From Microbacterium sp. SY138 (GTDB lineage Bacteria > Actinomycetota > Actinomycetes > Actinomycetales > Microbacteriaceae), in contig NZ_CP155793.1 in NCBI RefSeq assembly GCF_039729145.1, positions 2,294,001 through 2,358,000 on the forward strand: a DNA stretch of 64,000 bases. The letters are read 5' to 3'. Position 1 is the stretch's first letter; every line of letters begins with the position of its first letter. Below are positions 17,212-24,915 of this stretch, one piece after another. The translations under genes were made by a program, and so were the position numbers. The notes under the pieces are model-generated. The model worked only from the letters and a program-made list of their open reading frames with translations, did no database searches and was not told the origin of the DNA.

Positions 17212-17548
17212 CGGACTCCTCGACCGTTGCTTCGTCGATGGCTGCTTCCAGCCGCTCGATCTTCGCGTCCAGCTCTCCGGAGTAGCCCGGGCGGATGTCG
17301 GCCTTGAGCACGAGCGAGACCCGCGAGCCGAAGGGCATCACGGCCTCGGTCGCACGCTTCACGACGTCCATGACCGTGTCCCAGTCCGGTCCCTCGATCT
17401 CGGTGAACATGCTCGTGGTGCGGTGCGGCAGTCCGGACTCGCGCACCACCCGCACGGCGGCGGCCACGGCGTCATGCACGGAGGCATCGGTGCGCTCTGC
17501 TCCCGCGGAGGGGGTGCCGCTCGGGGCGACGGAGAAGGCGATCAGCAT
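17204..17548 (-). CDS. Thiamine-binding / MTH1187-YkoF family protein
   Basis: 114 aa, one ferredoxin-like domain typical of the MTH1187 (former DUF77) family. LIAFSVAPSG at the start, FTEIEGPDWDTVMDVVKRA in the middle, and VSLVLKADIRPGY as the last strand. Members form tetramers that bind thiamine or related small molecules, so a scavenging or sensing role is expected. It sits 4 bases after the GT87 gene stop and overlaps the GNAT start. Confidence 0.85.
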   Translation of the reverse strand: MLIAFSVAPSGTPSAGAERTDASVHDAVAAAVRVVRESGLPHRTTSMFTEIEGPDWDTVMDVVKRATEAVMPFGSRVSLVLKADIRPGYSGELDAKIERLEAAIDEATVEESGD

Positions 17549-17552
17549 GGTT

Positions 17553-18788
17553 TCACTCCTGGGTTTTCGGATGGCGGACAGGCACGCGCAGGAGAGCGCG
17601 GGCTGCGAGGACGAGCAGGACGACGAGAAGGATGTTGCGCACCGTGAGGACGGCGACCGAGAGGGCGTCGGCCCGCAGCAGCCCGTCGTAGCCGATCGGA
17701 TAGACGAGGCACGTGAGCAGGCAGAGCGCGAGGACGAGGACGGCGGGAACGCGTGCTCGGGCCCGATCGAGCACGAGCCACAGGATCACCGGAGCGATCA
17801 ACCAGGTCTGGAACTGCGGTGAACCGACCTTGTTGGTGACGATCAGAAGCGTCACCAGTGTGAGAGCGAGCGGAGGGAACAGTCTCGGGAAGCTCGCGCC
17901 GCGCACCGCCTTGAGTGCCCCGACCGCAGTCACCGCGAGCACCGCGATCGCCATGAGGGGTGTGAGCGCCGCGGCGACGACGTCGACCCCCGGCGCGGTG
18001 ATCTGGAAGGTCAGGATCTCGAAGCTGTACTCGATGCGGGCGGCGCCGGCGACCGCGAGCCACAGGAAGGGGGTGGCGGCCACGGCTTCGATCTGCAGCC
18101 CTCGTCCGGTCTGCTCGGTCAGGAAGCCGAGGACCTCGGTGTCTGCCCCGAGCAGGAGCAGAGTCGCGACGACCCCGACACTGACGACGGCGGCGGCGAC
18201 CAGCACCCGCACGCGCGCGCGGAGCGCGACGACGGCGGCGAGCACGAGCGCACCGGGCCAGATCTTGATCCATGCCCCGATCGTGAGGAGAGCGGCTCCG
18301 ACAGCGGGCCGCGACACGAGCCAGAGTCCGCCGATCACGGCGATCGGGACGGTGATCGCATCGATCCGGTAGAGCGCGATCGGTCCGAGGAGCACCAGTG
18401 CGCCGCACCAGAACCAGGCCGCGACACGGCGCGCGTGCGAGGGCGCGCGCCCCACCAGCACAGCGAAGGCGACAGCGTCGAGGATGACGACCAGGACCGC
18501 CCATCCGACAAGATACGCACTGGATACTCCGAGCAGAGGCACGAGCGGCGCGGAGAGCACGGCGGCGACGAGCATCGGCACGAGGGCGAGCTGAGGGTAG
18601 ACCCATGTCTCGGTGACACCGACGATCGGCCCCCCACCGAGTGCAGAGGACGCCCAGGGCTCGTACACGAGCACCACATCGCCCATGGGCTGGCTGGGGT
18701 AGACCCAGCCGGCCCATGCGGTCAGCGCGTGCACGACGAGGAAGACGCTCCACAGCGCGACCACCCGGGCCGTCGACGCGCGATTCAC
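17553..18788 (-). CDS. Polyprenyl-phosphate-dependent mannosyltransferase-like membrane protein (GT87)
   Basis: 411 aa, about 11-12 membrane segments. An early acidic loop after the first helix (PSQPMGDVVLVYEPWA) matches the catalytic-Asp region of GT-C glycosyltransferases such as the PimE-type alpha-mannosyltransferases. Such enzymes use polyprenyl-phosphate-mannose to extend lipid glycans at the outer face of the membrane. The acceptor is unknown. The GTG start overlaps the nnrD stop as GTGA. Confidence 0.78.
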   Translation of the reverse strand: MNRASTARVVALWSVFLVVHALTAWAGWVYPSQPMGDVVLVYEPWASSALGGGPIVGVTETWVYPQLALVPMLVAAVLSAPLVPLLGVSSAYLVGWAVLVVILDAVAFAVLVGRAPSHARRVAAWFWCGALVLLGPIALYRIDAITVPIAVIGGLWLVSRPAVGAALLTIGAWIKIWPGALVLAAVVALRARVRVLVAAAVVSVGVVATLLLLGADTEVLGFLTEQTGRGLQIEAVAATPFLWLAVAGAARIEYSFEILTFQITAPGVDVVAAALTPLMAIAVLAVTAVGALKAVRGASFPRLFPPLALTLVTLLIVTNKVGSPQFQTWLIAPVILWLVLDRARARVPAVLVLALCLLTCLVYPIGYDGLLRADALSVAVLTVRNILLVVLLVLAARALLRVPVRHPKTQE

Positions 18789-19618
18789 GCCAGGACGTCC
18801 GCGATCGCGAGTGGAAGGGCCTCGGCCACGTCCATCGCGACGATCGGATGCCCCGTCCCGCCGTCACGCACGCCGGCGGCGATACGCCCGGCGTGGCCGT
18901 GCAGCCATGCTCCGGCCGCGGCGACCTCGGCGATCGGGCGTCCGGGGTTCGCCGCGAGCACAGCACCCAGCGCGCCGGCGAGGACGTCGCCCGTCCCCGC
19001 GGTGGCCAGCCAGCCGGTCCCCGCTTCGACGGCGATGACCGTCCCGTCCGGGGCCGCGATCAGCGTACGCGCGCCCTTGAGCAGCACGGCGCCCCCGAGC
19101 GTGTCCGCCATGTGCCGCGCGGCCTGCGCGCGATCCTCCGCGGTCGAGGACATTCCGAGCCTCTCCTGCAGCCGGACGAACTCCCGCGCGTGGGGCGTCA
19201 CGAGGAACGGCGCCGTCGCGCGTTCGGCGAGATCGAGCGCTCCGGCGTCGATCACGACGGCGGCGGTGCCGGAGAGGATCTCCCGCAGAGCACCGGATTC
19301 CGTGTCGCTGCGGTGCGCCGGGTCCGTCCCCGATCCGATCACCCAGGCGTCGACCCTCGAACGCCCCGTGTCCGCCCCGGCGACGGTCTCCGGTCGCCGG
19401 GCGAGAACGGCATCCGCCACCCGCTCCGCGCCCACGTAGCGGACGAAGCCCGCCCCGGCCCGCCACGCCGCCTCGACGCCGAGCACCGCGGCACCGGGAT
19501 ACGCGGGCGATCCGGTGCGCAGCGCCACCACGCCACGGGCGTACTTGTCGTCATCCGCGGTCGGCGCACGCAACAACCGCGCCGTGTCGCCGCGTGTCCA
19601 CTCGCGCACCTCGAACAT
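18785..19618 (-). CDS. nnrD: ADP-dependent NAD(P)H-hydrate dehydratase
   Basis: 277 aa ribokinase-like fold. KYARGVVALRTGSPAYPGAAVL (about 25-46), TPHAREFVRL (about 141-150), and the ATP/anion-hole motif TAGTGDVLAGALGA near 205-218, with the catalytic Asp in GTGD. It repairs the S-form of damaged NAD(P)H hydrate using ADP. The N-terminal epimerase domain found in fused versions is absent and no nnrE is in view. ATG with TAACGT 6 bases upstream (leaderless type); GGAG also precedes it. First gene of the four-gene unit. Confidence 0.9.
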   Translation of the reverse strand: MFEVREWTRGDTARLLRAPTADDDKYARGVVALRTGSPAYPGAAVLGVEAAWRAGAGFVRYVGAERVADAVLARRPETVAGADTGRSRVDAWVIGSGTDPAHRSDTESGALREILSGTAAVVIDAGALDLAERATAPFLVTPHAREFVRLQERLGMSSTAEDRAQAARHMADTLGGAVLLKGARTLIAAPDGTVIAVEAGTGWLATAGTGDVLAGALGAVLAANPGRPIAEVAAAGAWLHGHAGRIAAGVRDGGTGHPIVAMDVAEALPLAIADVLA

Positions 19619-19624
19619 GACTCC

Positions 19625-19630
19625 ACGTTA
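19625..19630 (-). promoter_or_regulatory. -10 hexamer TAACGT, leaderless-type
   Basis: TAACGT then 6 bases then ATG of nnrD on the minus strand, divergent from the TACCGT promoter at 19663. Confidence 0.45.
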
Positions 19631-19662
19631 GTGCGACGGCCCGTCCTGCACCCGCGCGGCGG

Positions 19663-19668
19663 TACCGT
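19663..19668 (+). promoter_or_regulatory. -10 hexamer TACCGT, leaderless-type
   Basis: TACCGT then 6 bases then GTG of the old-yellow-enzyme gene. No SD precedes the GTG, which supports leaderless initiation. Confidence 0.55.
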
Positions 19669-19674
19669 CGAACC

Positions 19675-20742
19675 GTGAGTCTTCTCTTCTCCCCGCTGCG
19701 CATCCGTTCCGTCGACTTCCGCAACCGCCTCTGGGTCTCGCCCATGTGCATGTACAGCGCGGTCGACGGCGTGGCCCAGGAGTGGCATCACACGCACCTC
19801 GTACAGTTCGCGTCCGGCGGCGCGGGACTCATCATCGCCGAGGCGACGGCCGTGGCCCCCGAGGGACGGATCTCACCGCGTGACCTGGGGCTCTGGGATG
19901 ACGCGCAGCGCGACGCCCTCGCCCCGATCGTCCAGGCGATCCATGACCGCGGAGCCCACGCCGGCATCCAACTCGCCCATGCCGGCCGCAAAGCATCGAC
20001 GTGGTGGCCCTGGGCACCCGAACGCGGATCGGTGCCGGCCGTCGATGGTGGGTGGACGACATCCGCTCCCTCGGCCATCGCCTTCGACGGCTTCGACGAG
20101 CCGGTCGCCCTCGACCTCGCCGGGATCGACCGCGTGGTCGACGCATTCGCGTCCGCCGCGAGACGCGCGACGGACGCCGGGTTCGACGTGCTGGAGGTGC
20201 ACGGGGCGCATGGGTACCTCCTGCACCAGTTCCTGTCTCCCCTGTCGAACCGGCGCAGGGACGAGTACGGCGGCTCGCTCGAGAACCGTGCCCGCCTGCT
20301 GCTGCGCGTCGTCGACGCGGTCCGCGAAGCCGTAGGAGCCGATGTGCCGTTGTTCGTGCGCATCTCCGCCACCGATCATGCCGACGGCGGGTTCACACCC
20401 GAGGAAGCGGCGATCGTCGGCGACTGGGCCGCGCAGCGAGGTGCCGATCTGATCGACGTCTCGAGTGGCGGCCTGGTCGCGCACCAGCGGATCAGTGTCT
20501 TCCCCGGCTATCAGGTCCCGCTCGCCGAGACCGTGCGTCAGGGCGGTCGGATCCCGGTATCGGCGGTCGGTCTCATCACCGCGGCGTCCCAGGCCGAGCA
20601 GGTGCTCAGCGAGGGAGCCGCGGATGCGATCTTCGCCGGACGGGAGTGGCTGCGCGACCCCCATTTCGCGCTCCGTGCTGCGCACGAGCTCGACGCCGAG
20701 ATCGTCTGGCCACCGCAGTACGAGCGCGCCCGCCTGCGCTGA
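19675..20742 (+). CDS. NADH:flavin oxidoreductase, YqjM-like old yellow enzyme
   Basis: 355 aa FMN TIM barrel. SPMCMYSA (C25, Y27) is the thermophilic-like/YqjM class signature, in which Cys tunes the flavin. EVHGAHGYLLHQFLSP carries the H-x2-H substrate pair, followed by NRRRDEYGGSLENR and the C-terminal AGREWLRDPHFALRAA. It reduces activated C=C bonds (enals, enones, quinones) with NADPH; in Bacillus the homologue responds to oxidative and electrophile stress. Single gene followed by a bidirectional terminator. Confidence 0.92.
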   Translation: MSLLFSPLRIRSVDFRNRLWVSPMCMYSAVDGVAQEWHHTHLVQFASGGAGLIIAEATAVAPEGRISPRDLGLWDDAQRDALAPIVQAIHDRGAHAGIQLAHAGRKASTWWPWAPERGSVPAVDGGWTTSAPSAIAFDGFDEPVALDLAGIDRVVDAFASAARRATDAGFDVLEVHGAHGYLLHQFLSPLSNRRRDEYGGSLENRARLLLRVVDAVREAVGADVPLFVRISATDHADGGFTPEEAAIVGDWAAQRGADLIDVSSGGLVAHQRISVFPGYQVPLAETVRQGGRIPVSAVGLITAASQAEQVLSEGAADAIFAGREWLRDPHFALRAAHELDAEIVWPPQYERARLR

Positions 20743-20755
20743 ACAGTGCCCGGAC

Positions 20756-20799
20756 GACGAAGGCCGCCGATCCCCTGAGAGGGGTCGGCGGCCTTCGTC
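20756..20799. terminator. Bidirectional hairpin between convergent genes
   Basis: Stem of about 20 bp (GACGAAGGCCGCCGATCCCCT with its complement, one bulged A) and a GAG loop, 13 bases after the OYE stop and 14 before the end of the convergent CNNM gene. Works on either strand. Confidence 0.85.
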
Positions 20800-20813
20800 C
20801 GTCCGAGCGACGA

Positions 20814-21875
20814 TCAGCGTCCGCGGAAGCGACGGGTCGCGTCCTGCACCTCCCCGACCAACTCCTCGAGGATGTCCTCGAGGAACAGCACGGCGGTGGT
20901 GTTGCCCTGCGCGTCACGAACCTTCGCCAGATGCCGACCCGCGCGACGCATGACCGCGAGGGCGTCCTCGAGATCCGTGTCCTCCTGCACCGGCACCATG
21001 TGGTGGATGCGCTTGGCTGGAACCGGCTCGACCATCTTGGCCTCGGCGTCGGGGCCTTCGGACGCGCGGAGGATGTCCTTCAGGTGCACATAGCCGATCG
21101 GTACGGATGCGTCGTCGACGATCACGTAGCGCGAGAACCCGTATCGTGCGACCGCCTTCTCGATGTCGTCGGGCGTCGTCGATTGGGGCAGCGTGACCAG
21201 ATCGCTCAGTGGCACCGCGACGTCCCGCGCCTTCTTGTCGGTGAACTCGACCGCTGCGGCGACTGTTCCCGCCGTGTCCATGAGCACGCCTTCGCGACGC
21301 GACTGGCTGACGATGGTCGCGACCTCATCGAGCGTGAACGTCGATGCGGCCTCGTTCTTGGGCTCGACCCGGAACAGGCGCAGGACGCCGTTGGCTGCCG
21401 CGTTGAGCACCCAGATCACGGGCATGAACACCTTCGACACCCACACCAGCGGTGGGGCGAGGATCAGCACGGCACGGTCCGGCACCGAGAACGCCAGGTT
21501 CTTCGGCACCATCTCGCCGAACACCACGTGCAGGAAGGACACGATCACCAATGCGATCGTGAACGACACGGCGTCGACCGCACCGTCCGGCCACCCGAGC
21601 GCGTGCAACGGCACGGAGAGCAGATGGTGGATCGCCGGCTCGGACACATTGAGGATGAGAAGCGAGCAGATCGTGATGCCCAGCTGCGACGTCGCGAGCA
21701 TCAGCGTCGCGTGTTCCATCGCATACAGTGCGGTCTTCGCGGCGCGCGAGCCCTGGTCGGCTCGAGGCTCGATCTGCGATCGCCTGGCCGAGATCACCGC
21801 GAACTCGGCACCGACGAAGAACGCATTCGCGACCAGGAGCACGACGAGCCAGGCGAGTCCTGCCCAATCGCTCAT
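20814..21875 (-). CDS. CNNM/hemolysin-family membrane protein lacking the CorC_HlyC domain
   Basis: 353 aa. DUF21 transmembrane domain (about 1-180; FFVGAEFAVISARRSQIE in helix 1) followed by two CBS domains (about 195-340; FSRYVIVDDASVPIGYVHLKDIL in the first). It ends soon after the CBS pair, without the C-terminal CorC_HlyC domain carried by its upstream neighbour. CNNM/CorC proteins export or sense Mg2+; two unequal paralogues in one unit suggest a heterodimer. ATG overlaps the neighbour's stop (ATGA). Confidence 0.88.
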   Translation of the reverse strand: MSDWAGLAWLVVLLVANAFFVGAEFAVISARRSQIEPRADQGSRAAKTALYAMEHATLMLATSQLGITICSLLILNVSEPAIHHLLSVPLHALGWPDGAVDAVSFTIALVIVSFLHVVFGEMVPKNLAFSVPDRAVLILAPPLVWVSKVFMPVIWVLNAAANGVLRLFRVEPKNEAASTFTLDEVATIVSQSRREGVLMDTAGTVAAAVEFTDKKARDVAVPLSDLVTLPQSTTPDDIEKAVARYGFSRYVIVDDASVPIGYVHLKDILRASEGPDAEAKMVEPVPAKRIHHMVPVQEDTDLEDALAVMRRAGRHLAKVRDAQGNTTAVLFLEDILEELVGEVQDATRRFRGR

Positions 21876-23188
21876 CGGGTCACCTCCTCATCGCCATCGA
21901 GCGGATTCGGCACGTAGCGCACCCGATCCACCCGTCTGCCATCCATGCGGACCACCTGCAGCACGCCGCTGTCGAGAGAGACCTCGTCGCCCACCGCGGG
22001 CACGCGCTCGAGCACGCTCATGACGTAGCCGCCGACGGTGTCGTACACATCACCCTCGGGTACTTCCACACCGGCACGGCGACGCAGCTCGTCCGGGCGC
22101 AGCTCTCCGGGGAACGTGACGCCCTCCCGGTTGCGGATGACTCCCGCGCGGGTGCGATCGTGCTCATCGGCGACCTCTCCGACGAGTTCTTCGACGAGGT
22201 CTTCCAAGGTCACCAGCCCCGCGGTCCCGCCGTACTCGTCCACGACGATCGCGAGTTGATAACCGCGCGCACGAAGTTCCGCGATCAGGGCGTCGACGTG
22301 CACGGTCTCCGGAACGCGGAGCGGTTCCGTCGCGAGAGCGCCCACCGGCACCTCCGTGCGCCGCTCGCGCGGAACCGAGATGGCGGCTTTCAGGTGCACG
22401 ACGCCCGTGATGTCGTCGAGGTCGTCGTCGTACACGGGGAAGCGGCTGTGGCCCGTGCGTCGCGCGAGCTGGATGACGTCGTCCACCGAGTCGCCTGCAG
22501 CGATCGCGTGCATGCTCGGTCTGGCCGTCATCACGTCGGCGGCCGTGAGGCGCGAGAACATGAGGGTGCGGTCGAGCAGCGAGGCGGTGTCGGCCTCCAG
22601 CAGGCCCGCGTTGGCGGACCGCCGCACGAGCGATGACAGCTCCTCCGCGCTGCGGGCGCCTGACAGCTCTTCCTTCGGCTCGATCCCCATGCCGCGCAGT
22701 ACGCCGTTCGCACTGCCGTTGAGCACCACGACGGCCGGTTTGAACACGGTCGTGAACGCGATCTGGAAAGGGATCACGAGCTTCGCCGTGGCCAGCGGCA
22801 GAGCGAGGGCGAAGTTCTTGGGGACGAGTTCGCCGAGGATCATCGAGAGCACCGTCGCCACCAGCATCGCCACGATGGTCGCGATCGGCGCGACGGCCGC
22901 TTCAGGGAGGTTCCAGGCGATGAGGGTCGGGCGCAGGAGGTTCGACAGCGCCGGCTCCATCGTGTAACCGGTCAGAAGCGTCGTGAGCGTGATGCCAAGC
23001 TGGGCCGCCGAGAGATGCGTCGATGTGTGCCTGAGGGCGCTGATCGTGAGCGAGAGCCGCGATTCACCGCGTGCCTGCCTGGCTTCGAGTTCGGCGCGAT
23101 CGAGGTTCACCAATGCGAACTCGCTCGCCACGAAGAGGCCGGTGCCGACCGTGAGCAGGAGCCCCACGCCCAACATGATGTAGTCCAT
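21872..23188 (-). CDS. CNNM/CorC-type hemolysin-family membrane protein
   Basis: 438 aa. DUF21 membrane domain (FVASEFALVNLDRAELE in the first segment), CBS pair (about 210-335; TGHSRFPVYDDDLDDITGVVHLK) and C-terminal CorC_HlyC domain (FPGELRPDELRRRAGVEVPEG... to the end). A probable Mg2+/Co2+ efflux or magnesium-homeostasis protein of the plasma membrane. The older name hemolysin is not evidence for lysis. Co-transcribed with the shorter paralogue downstream. Confidence 0.9.
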   Translation of the reverse strand: MDYIMLGVGLLLTVGTGLFVASEFALVNLDRAELEARQARGESRLSLTISALRHTSTHLSAAQLGITLTTLLTGYTMEPALSNLLRPTLIAWNLPEAAVAPIATIVAMLVATVLSMILGELVPKNFALALPLATAKLVIPFQIAFTTVFKPAVVVLNGSANGVLRGMGIEPKEELSGARSAEELSSLVRRSANAGLLEADTASLLDRTLMFSRLTAADVMTARPSMHAIAAGDSVDDVIQLARRTGHSRFPVYDDDLDDITGVVHLKAAISVPRERRTEVPVGALATEPLRVPETVHVDALIAELRARGYQLAIVVDEYGGTAGLVTLEDLVEELVGEVADEHDRTRAGVIRNREGVTFPGELRPDELRRRAGVEVPEGDVYDTVGGYVMSVLERVPAVGDEVSLDSGVLQVVRMDGRRVDRVRYVPNPLDGDEEVTR

Positions 23189-23266
23189 CAGAGGTTCCTC
23201 TCCTGTGAGAGAGGCGGACAGTGGGGCGATGTTCTACAACTGGGAGGGTCGTCCATTATGCCGACG

Positions 23267-23272
23267 ATTGTA
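23267..23272 (-). promoter_or_regulatory. -10 hexamer TACAAT for the CNNM pair
   Basis: TACAAT on the minus strand in the 112-base gap between guaB1 and the CNNM genes, about 78 bases before the ATG at 23188. No matching -35 is seen. An inverted repeat CCTCTC-N6-GAGAGG lies in the leader beside the start. Confidence 0.35.
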
Positions 23273-23300
23273 CCGAAGACGACGGGGAGTGCGCTCGCGG

Positions 23301-24755
23301 TCACCAGCTGACCGGCAGCGCCTTGCCCTCTTCGTAGCCGGCCGCCGACTGCAGGCCCACCACTGCGCGCTCATGGAACTCCGGTACAGACGAGGAGCCG
23401 GCGTAGGTGAAGGATGAGCGGACACCGGAGGTGATCATGTCGAGAAGGTCTTCGATCCCGGGACGGAGCGGGTCGAGATAGATCTTCGATGAGGAGATGC
23501 CCTCGGCGAAGAGCTCCTTGCGAGCACGCTCGTAAGCGTCGAGGCGACCGAAGCGCGCCTGGACGGCCTTGGTCGACGCCATGCCCCAGGACTCCTTGAA
23601 CAGACGCCCCTCTGCGTCGCGCTGCAACTCCCCCGGTGCCTCGATGGTGCCGGCGAACCAGGATCCCACCATGACGGAGGCCGCGCCGGCGGCGAGGGCC
23701 AGAGCGACATCGCGCGGATAGCGCACGCCACCGTCGGCCCAGACGTGCGCACCGAGCTCGCGTGCCGCCTGCGCGGTCTCGAGCACGGCGGAGAACTGCG
23801 GGCGGCCGACCGCGGTCATCATGCGGGTGGTGCACATGGCGCCGGGGCCGACGCCGACTTTGAGGATCGAGGCCCCCGCGTCGACCAGATCGGCCACGCC
23901 GTCGGCGGTGACGATGTTGCCTGCGACGACGGGGAGGCCGAGGTCGAGCTCGGCGATCGCGCGCAGAGCCCGCAGCATCCCCTCCTGGTGGCCGTGGGCG
24001 GTGTCGACGACCAGAACGTCGACGCCTGCCGCCGCGAGTGCCTTGGCCTTGGCCGCGACGTCGCCGTTGATCCCGACGGCCGCGGCGACCGCGAGGCGCC
24101 CATCGGAATCGACCGCAGGGCGGTAGAGCGTCGAGCGCAGCGCACTCCGGGCGCTCAGCGTTCCGACGAGGTGTCCGTGGTGCACGACGGTCACCATCTC
24201 GACGCCTGCGTCGGTGATCACGTCAAACGCGTGCCGCTCCGAGCCGATGTCGTCCGCGTCGATCGCCGGCGTGCCGTGGTGCACGAGATCGCCGAGCTGC
24301 GCATCGGGGAGCGCCGTGGCCAGGCGGGTCGCCGGGAGGATCCCGAGGATGCGCTCGACGTCGATCGGCGCCGTCCCGCGGGCGACGACGATCCCGTGAC
24401 CGCTGGTCGCCGGGAGCAGACGGAGCGCATCGGCCGCCGATGCTTCGGGAGGCAGCACGATGGGCGTGTCCCAGAGCACGGGCTGCGACTTCACCTCGCG
24501 GATCGCCGCATCGAGATCCTGCAGCGGCAGGTCCTGGGGCAGCACGCCGAGCGCGCCACGCCGCGCGAGCACGGCTGCGATGCGCGGACCGGTCACGGAG
24601 TTCATGTTCGCGGCGACGAGTGGCAGGGTCGCCGGGGTGCCGTCCTGCGGGGCGAGATCGACCTGGAGACGGCTGGTGACCGCGGATCTGCGCGGTACGA
24701 GGAAGACGTCGGAGTAGGTCAGATCGACGGTCGGCTGCTCTCCAGAGAACTTCAT
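23301..24755 (-). CDS. guaB1: GuaB1-family IMPDH/GMPR-like oxidoreductase, probable GMP reductase
   Basis: 484 aa. TIM barrel with IMPDH active-site loop GPGAMCTTR (catalytic C308), NAGNIVT-like GN block and inserted CBS pair (about 95-210). It matches the actinobacterial GuaB1 group, distinct from true GuaB2. In mycobacteria GuaB1 has been shown to act as an NADPH-dependent GMP reductase regulated through its CBS module, so conversion of GMP to IMP in purine salvage is the best call here. ATG with TACCGT exactly 6 bases upstream. Confidence 0.9.
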   Translation of the reverse strand: MKFSGEQPTVDLTYSDVFLVPRRSAVTSRLQVDLAPQDGTPATLPLVAANMNSVTGPRIAAVLARRGALGVLPQDLPLQDLDAAIREVKSQPVLWDTPIVLPPEASAADALRLLPATSGHGIVVARGTAPIDVERILGILPATRLATALPDAQLGDLVHHGTPAIDADDIGSERHAFDVITDAGVEMVTVVHHGHLVGTLSARSALRSTLYRPAVDSDGRLAVAAAVGINGDVAAKAKALAAAGVDVLVVDTAHGHQEGMLRALRAIAELDLGLPVVAGNIVTADGVADLVDAGASILKVGVGPGAMCTTRMMTAVGRPQFSAVLETAQAARELGAHVWADGGVRYPRDVALALAAGAASVMVGSWFAGTIEAPGELQRDAEGRLFKESWGMASTKAVQARFGRLDAYERARKELFAEGISSSKIYLDPLRPGIEDLLDMITSGVRSSFTYAGSSSVPEFHERAVVGLQSAAGYEEGKALPVSW

Positions 24756-24761
24756 GCTTCC

Positions 24762-24767
24762 ACGGTA
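24762..24767 (-). promoter_or_regulatory. -10 hexamer TACCGT, leaderless-type
   Basis: TACCGT then 6 bases then ATG of guaB1 on the minus strand. Confidence 0.5.
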
Positions 24768-24823
24768 CCCAGATCGCGACGCGGTGGGCGCTCAGCTTCG
24801 ACGATTCCCATAGCGAAACACGT

Positions 24824-24829
24824 TAGGCT
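24824..24829 (+). promoter_or_regulatory. -10 hexamer TAGGCT of kgd
   Basis: TAGGCT about 87 bases before the kgd GTG, giving a leader of roughly 80 bases. Divergent from the guaB1 promoter 56 bases away. Confidence 0.4.
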
Positions 24830-24915
24830 TGTTGGTCGAGAGTGTGCGGGCCCGAACGCATCCTGCGTCGACGTCCGCACCAGAGAGCTTCAGCGATGAA
24901 AGAGGGCGATCGAGA

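Noticed and set aside
20814..23188. Hemolysin/virulence function
   Set aside because: Family name is historical; domains are CNNM/CorC metal-ion transport related.
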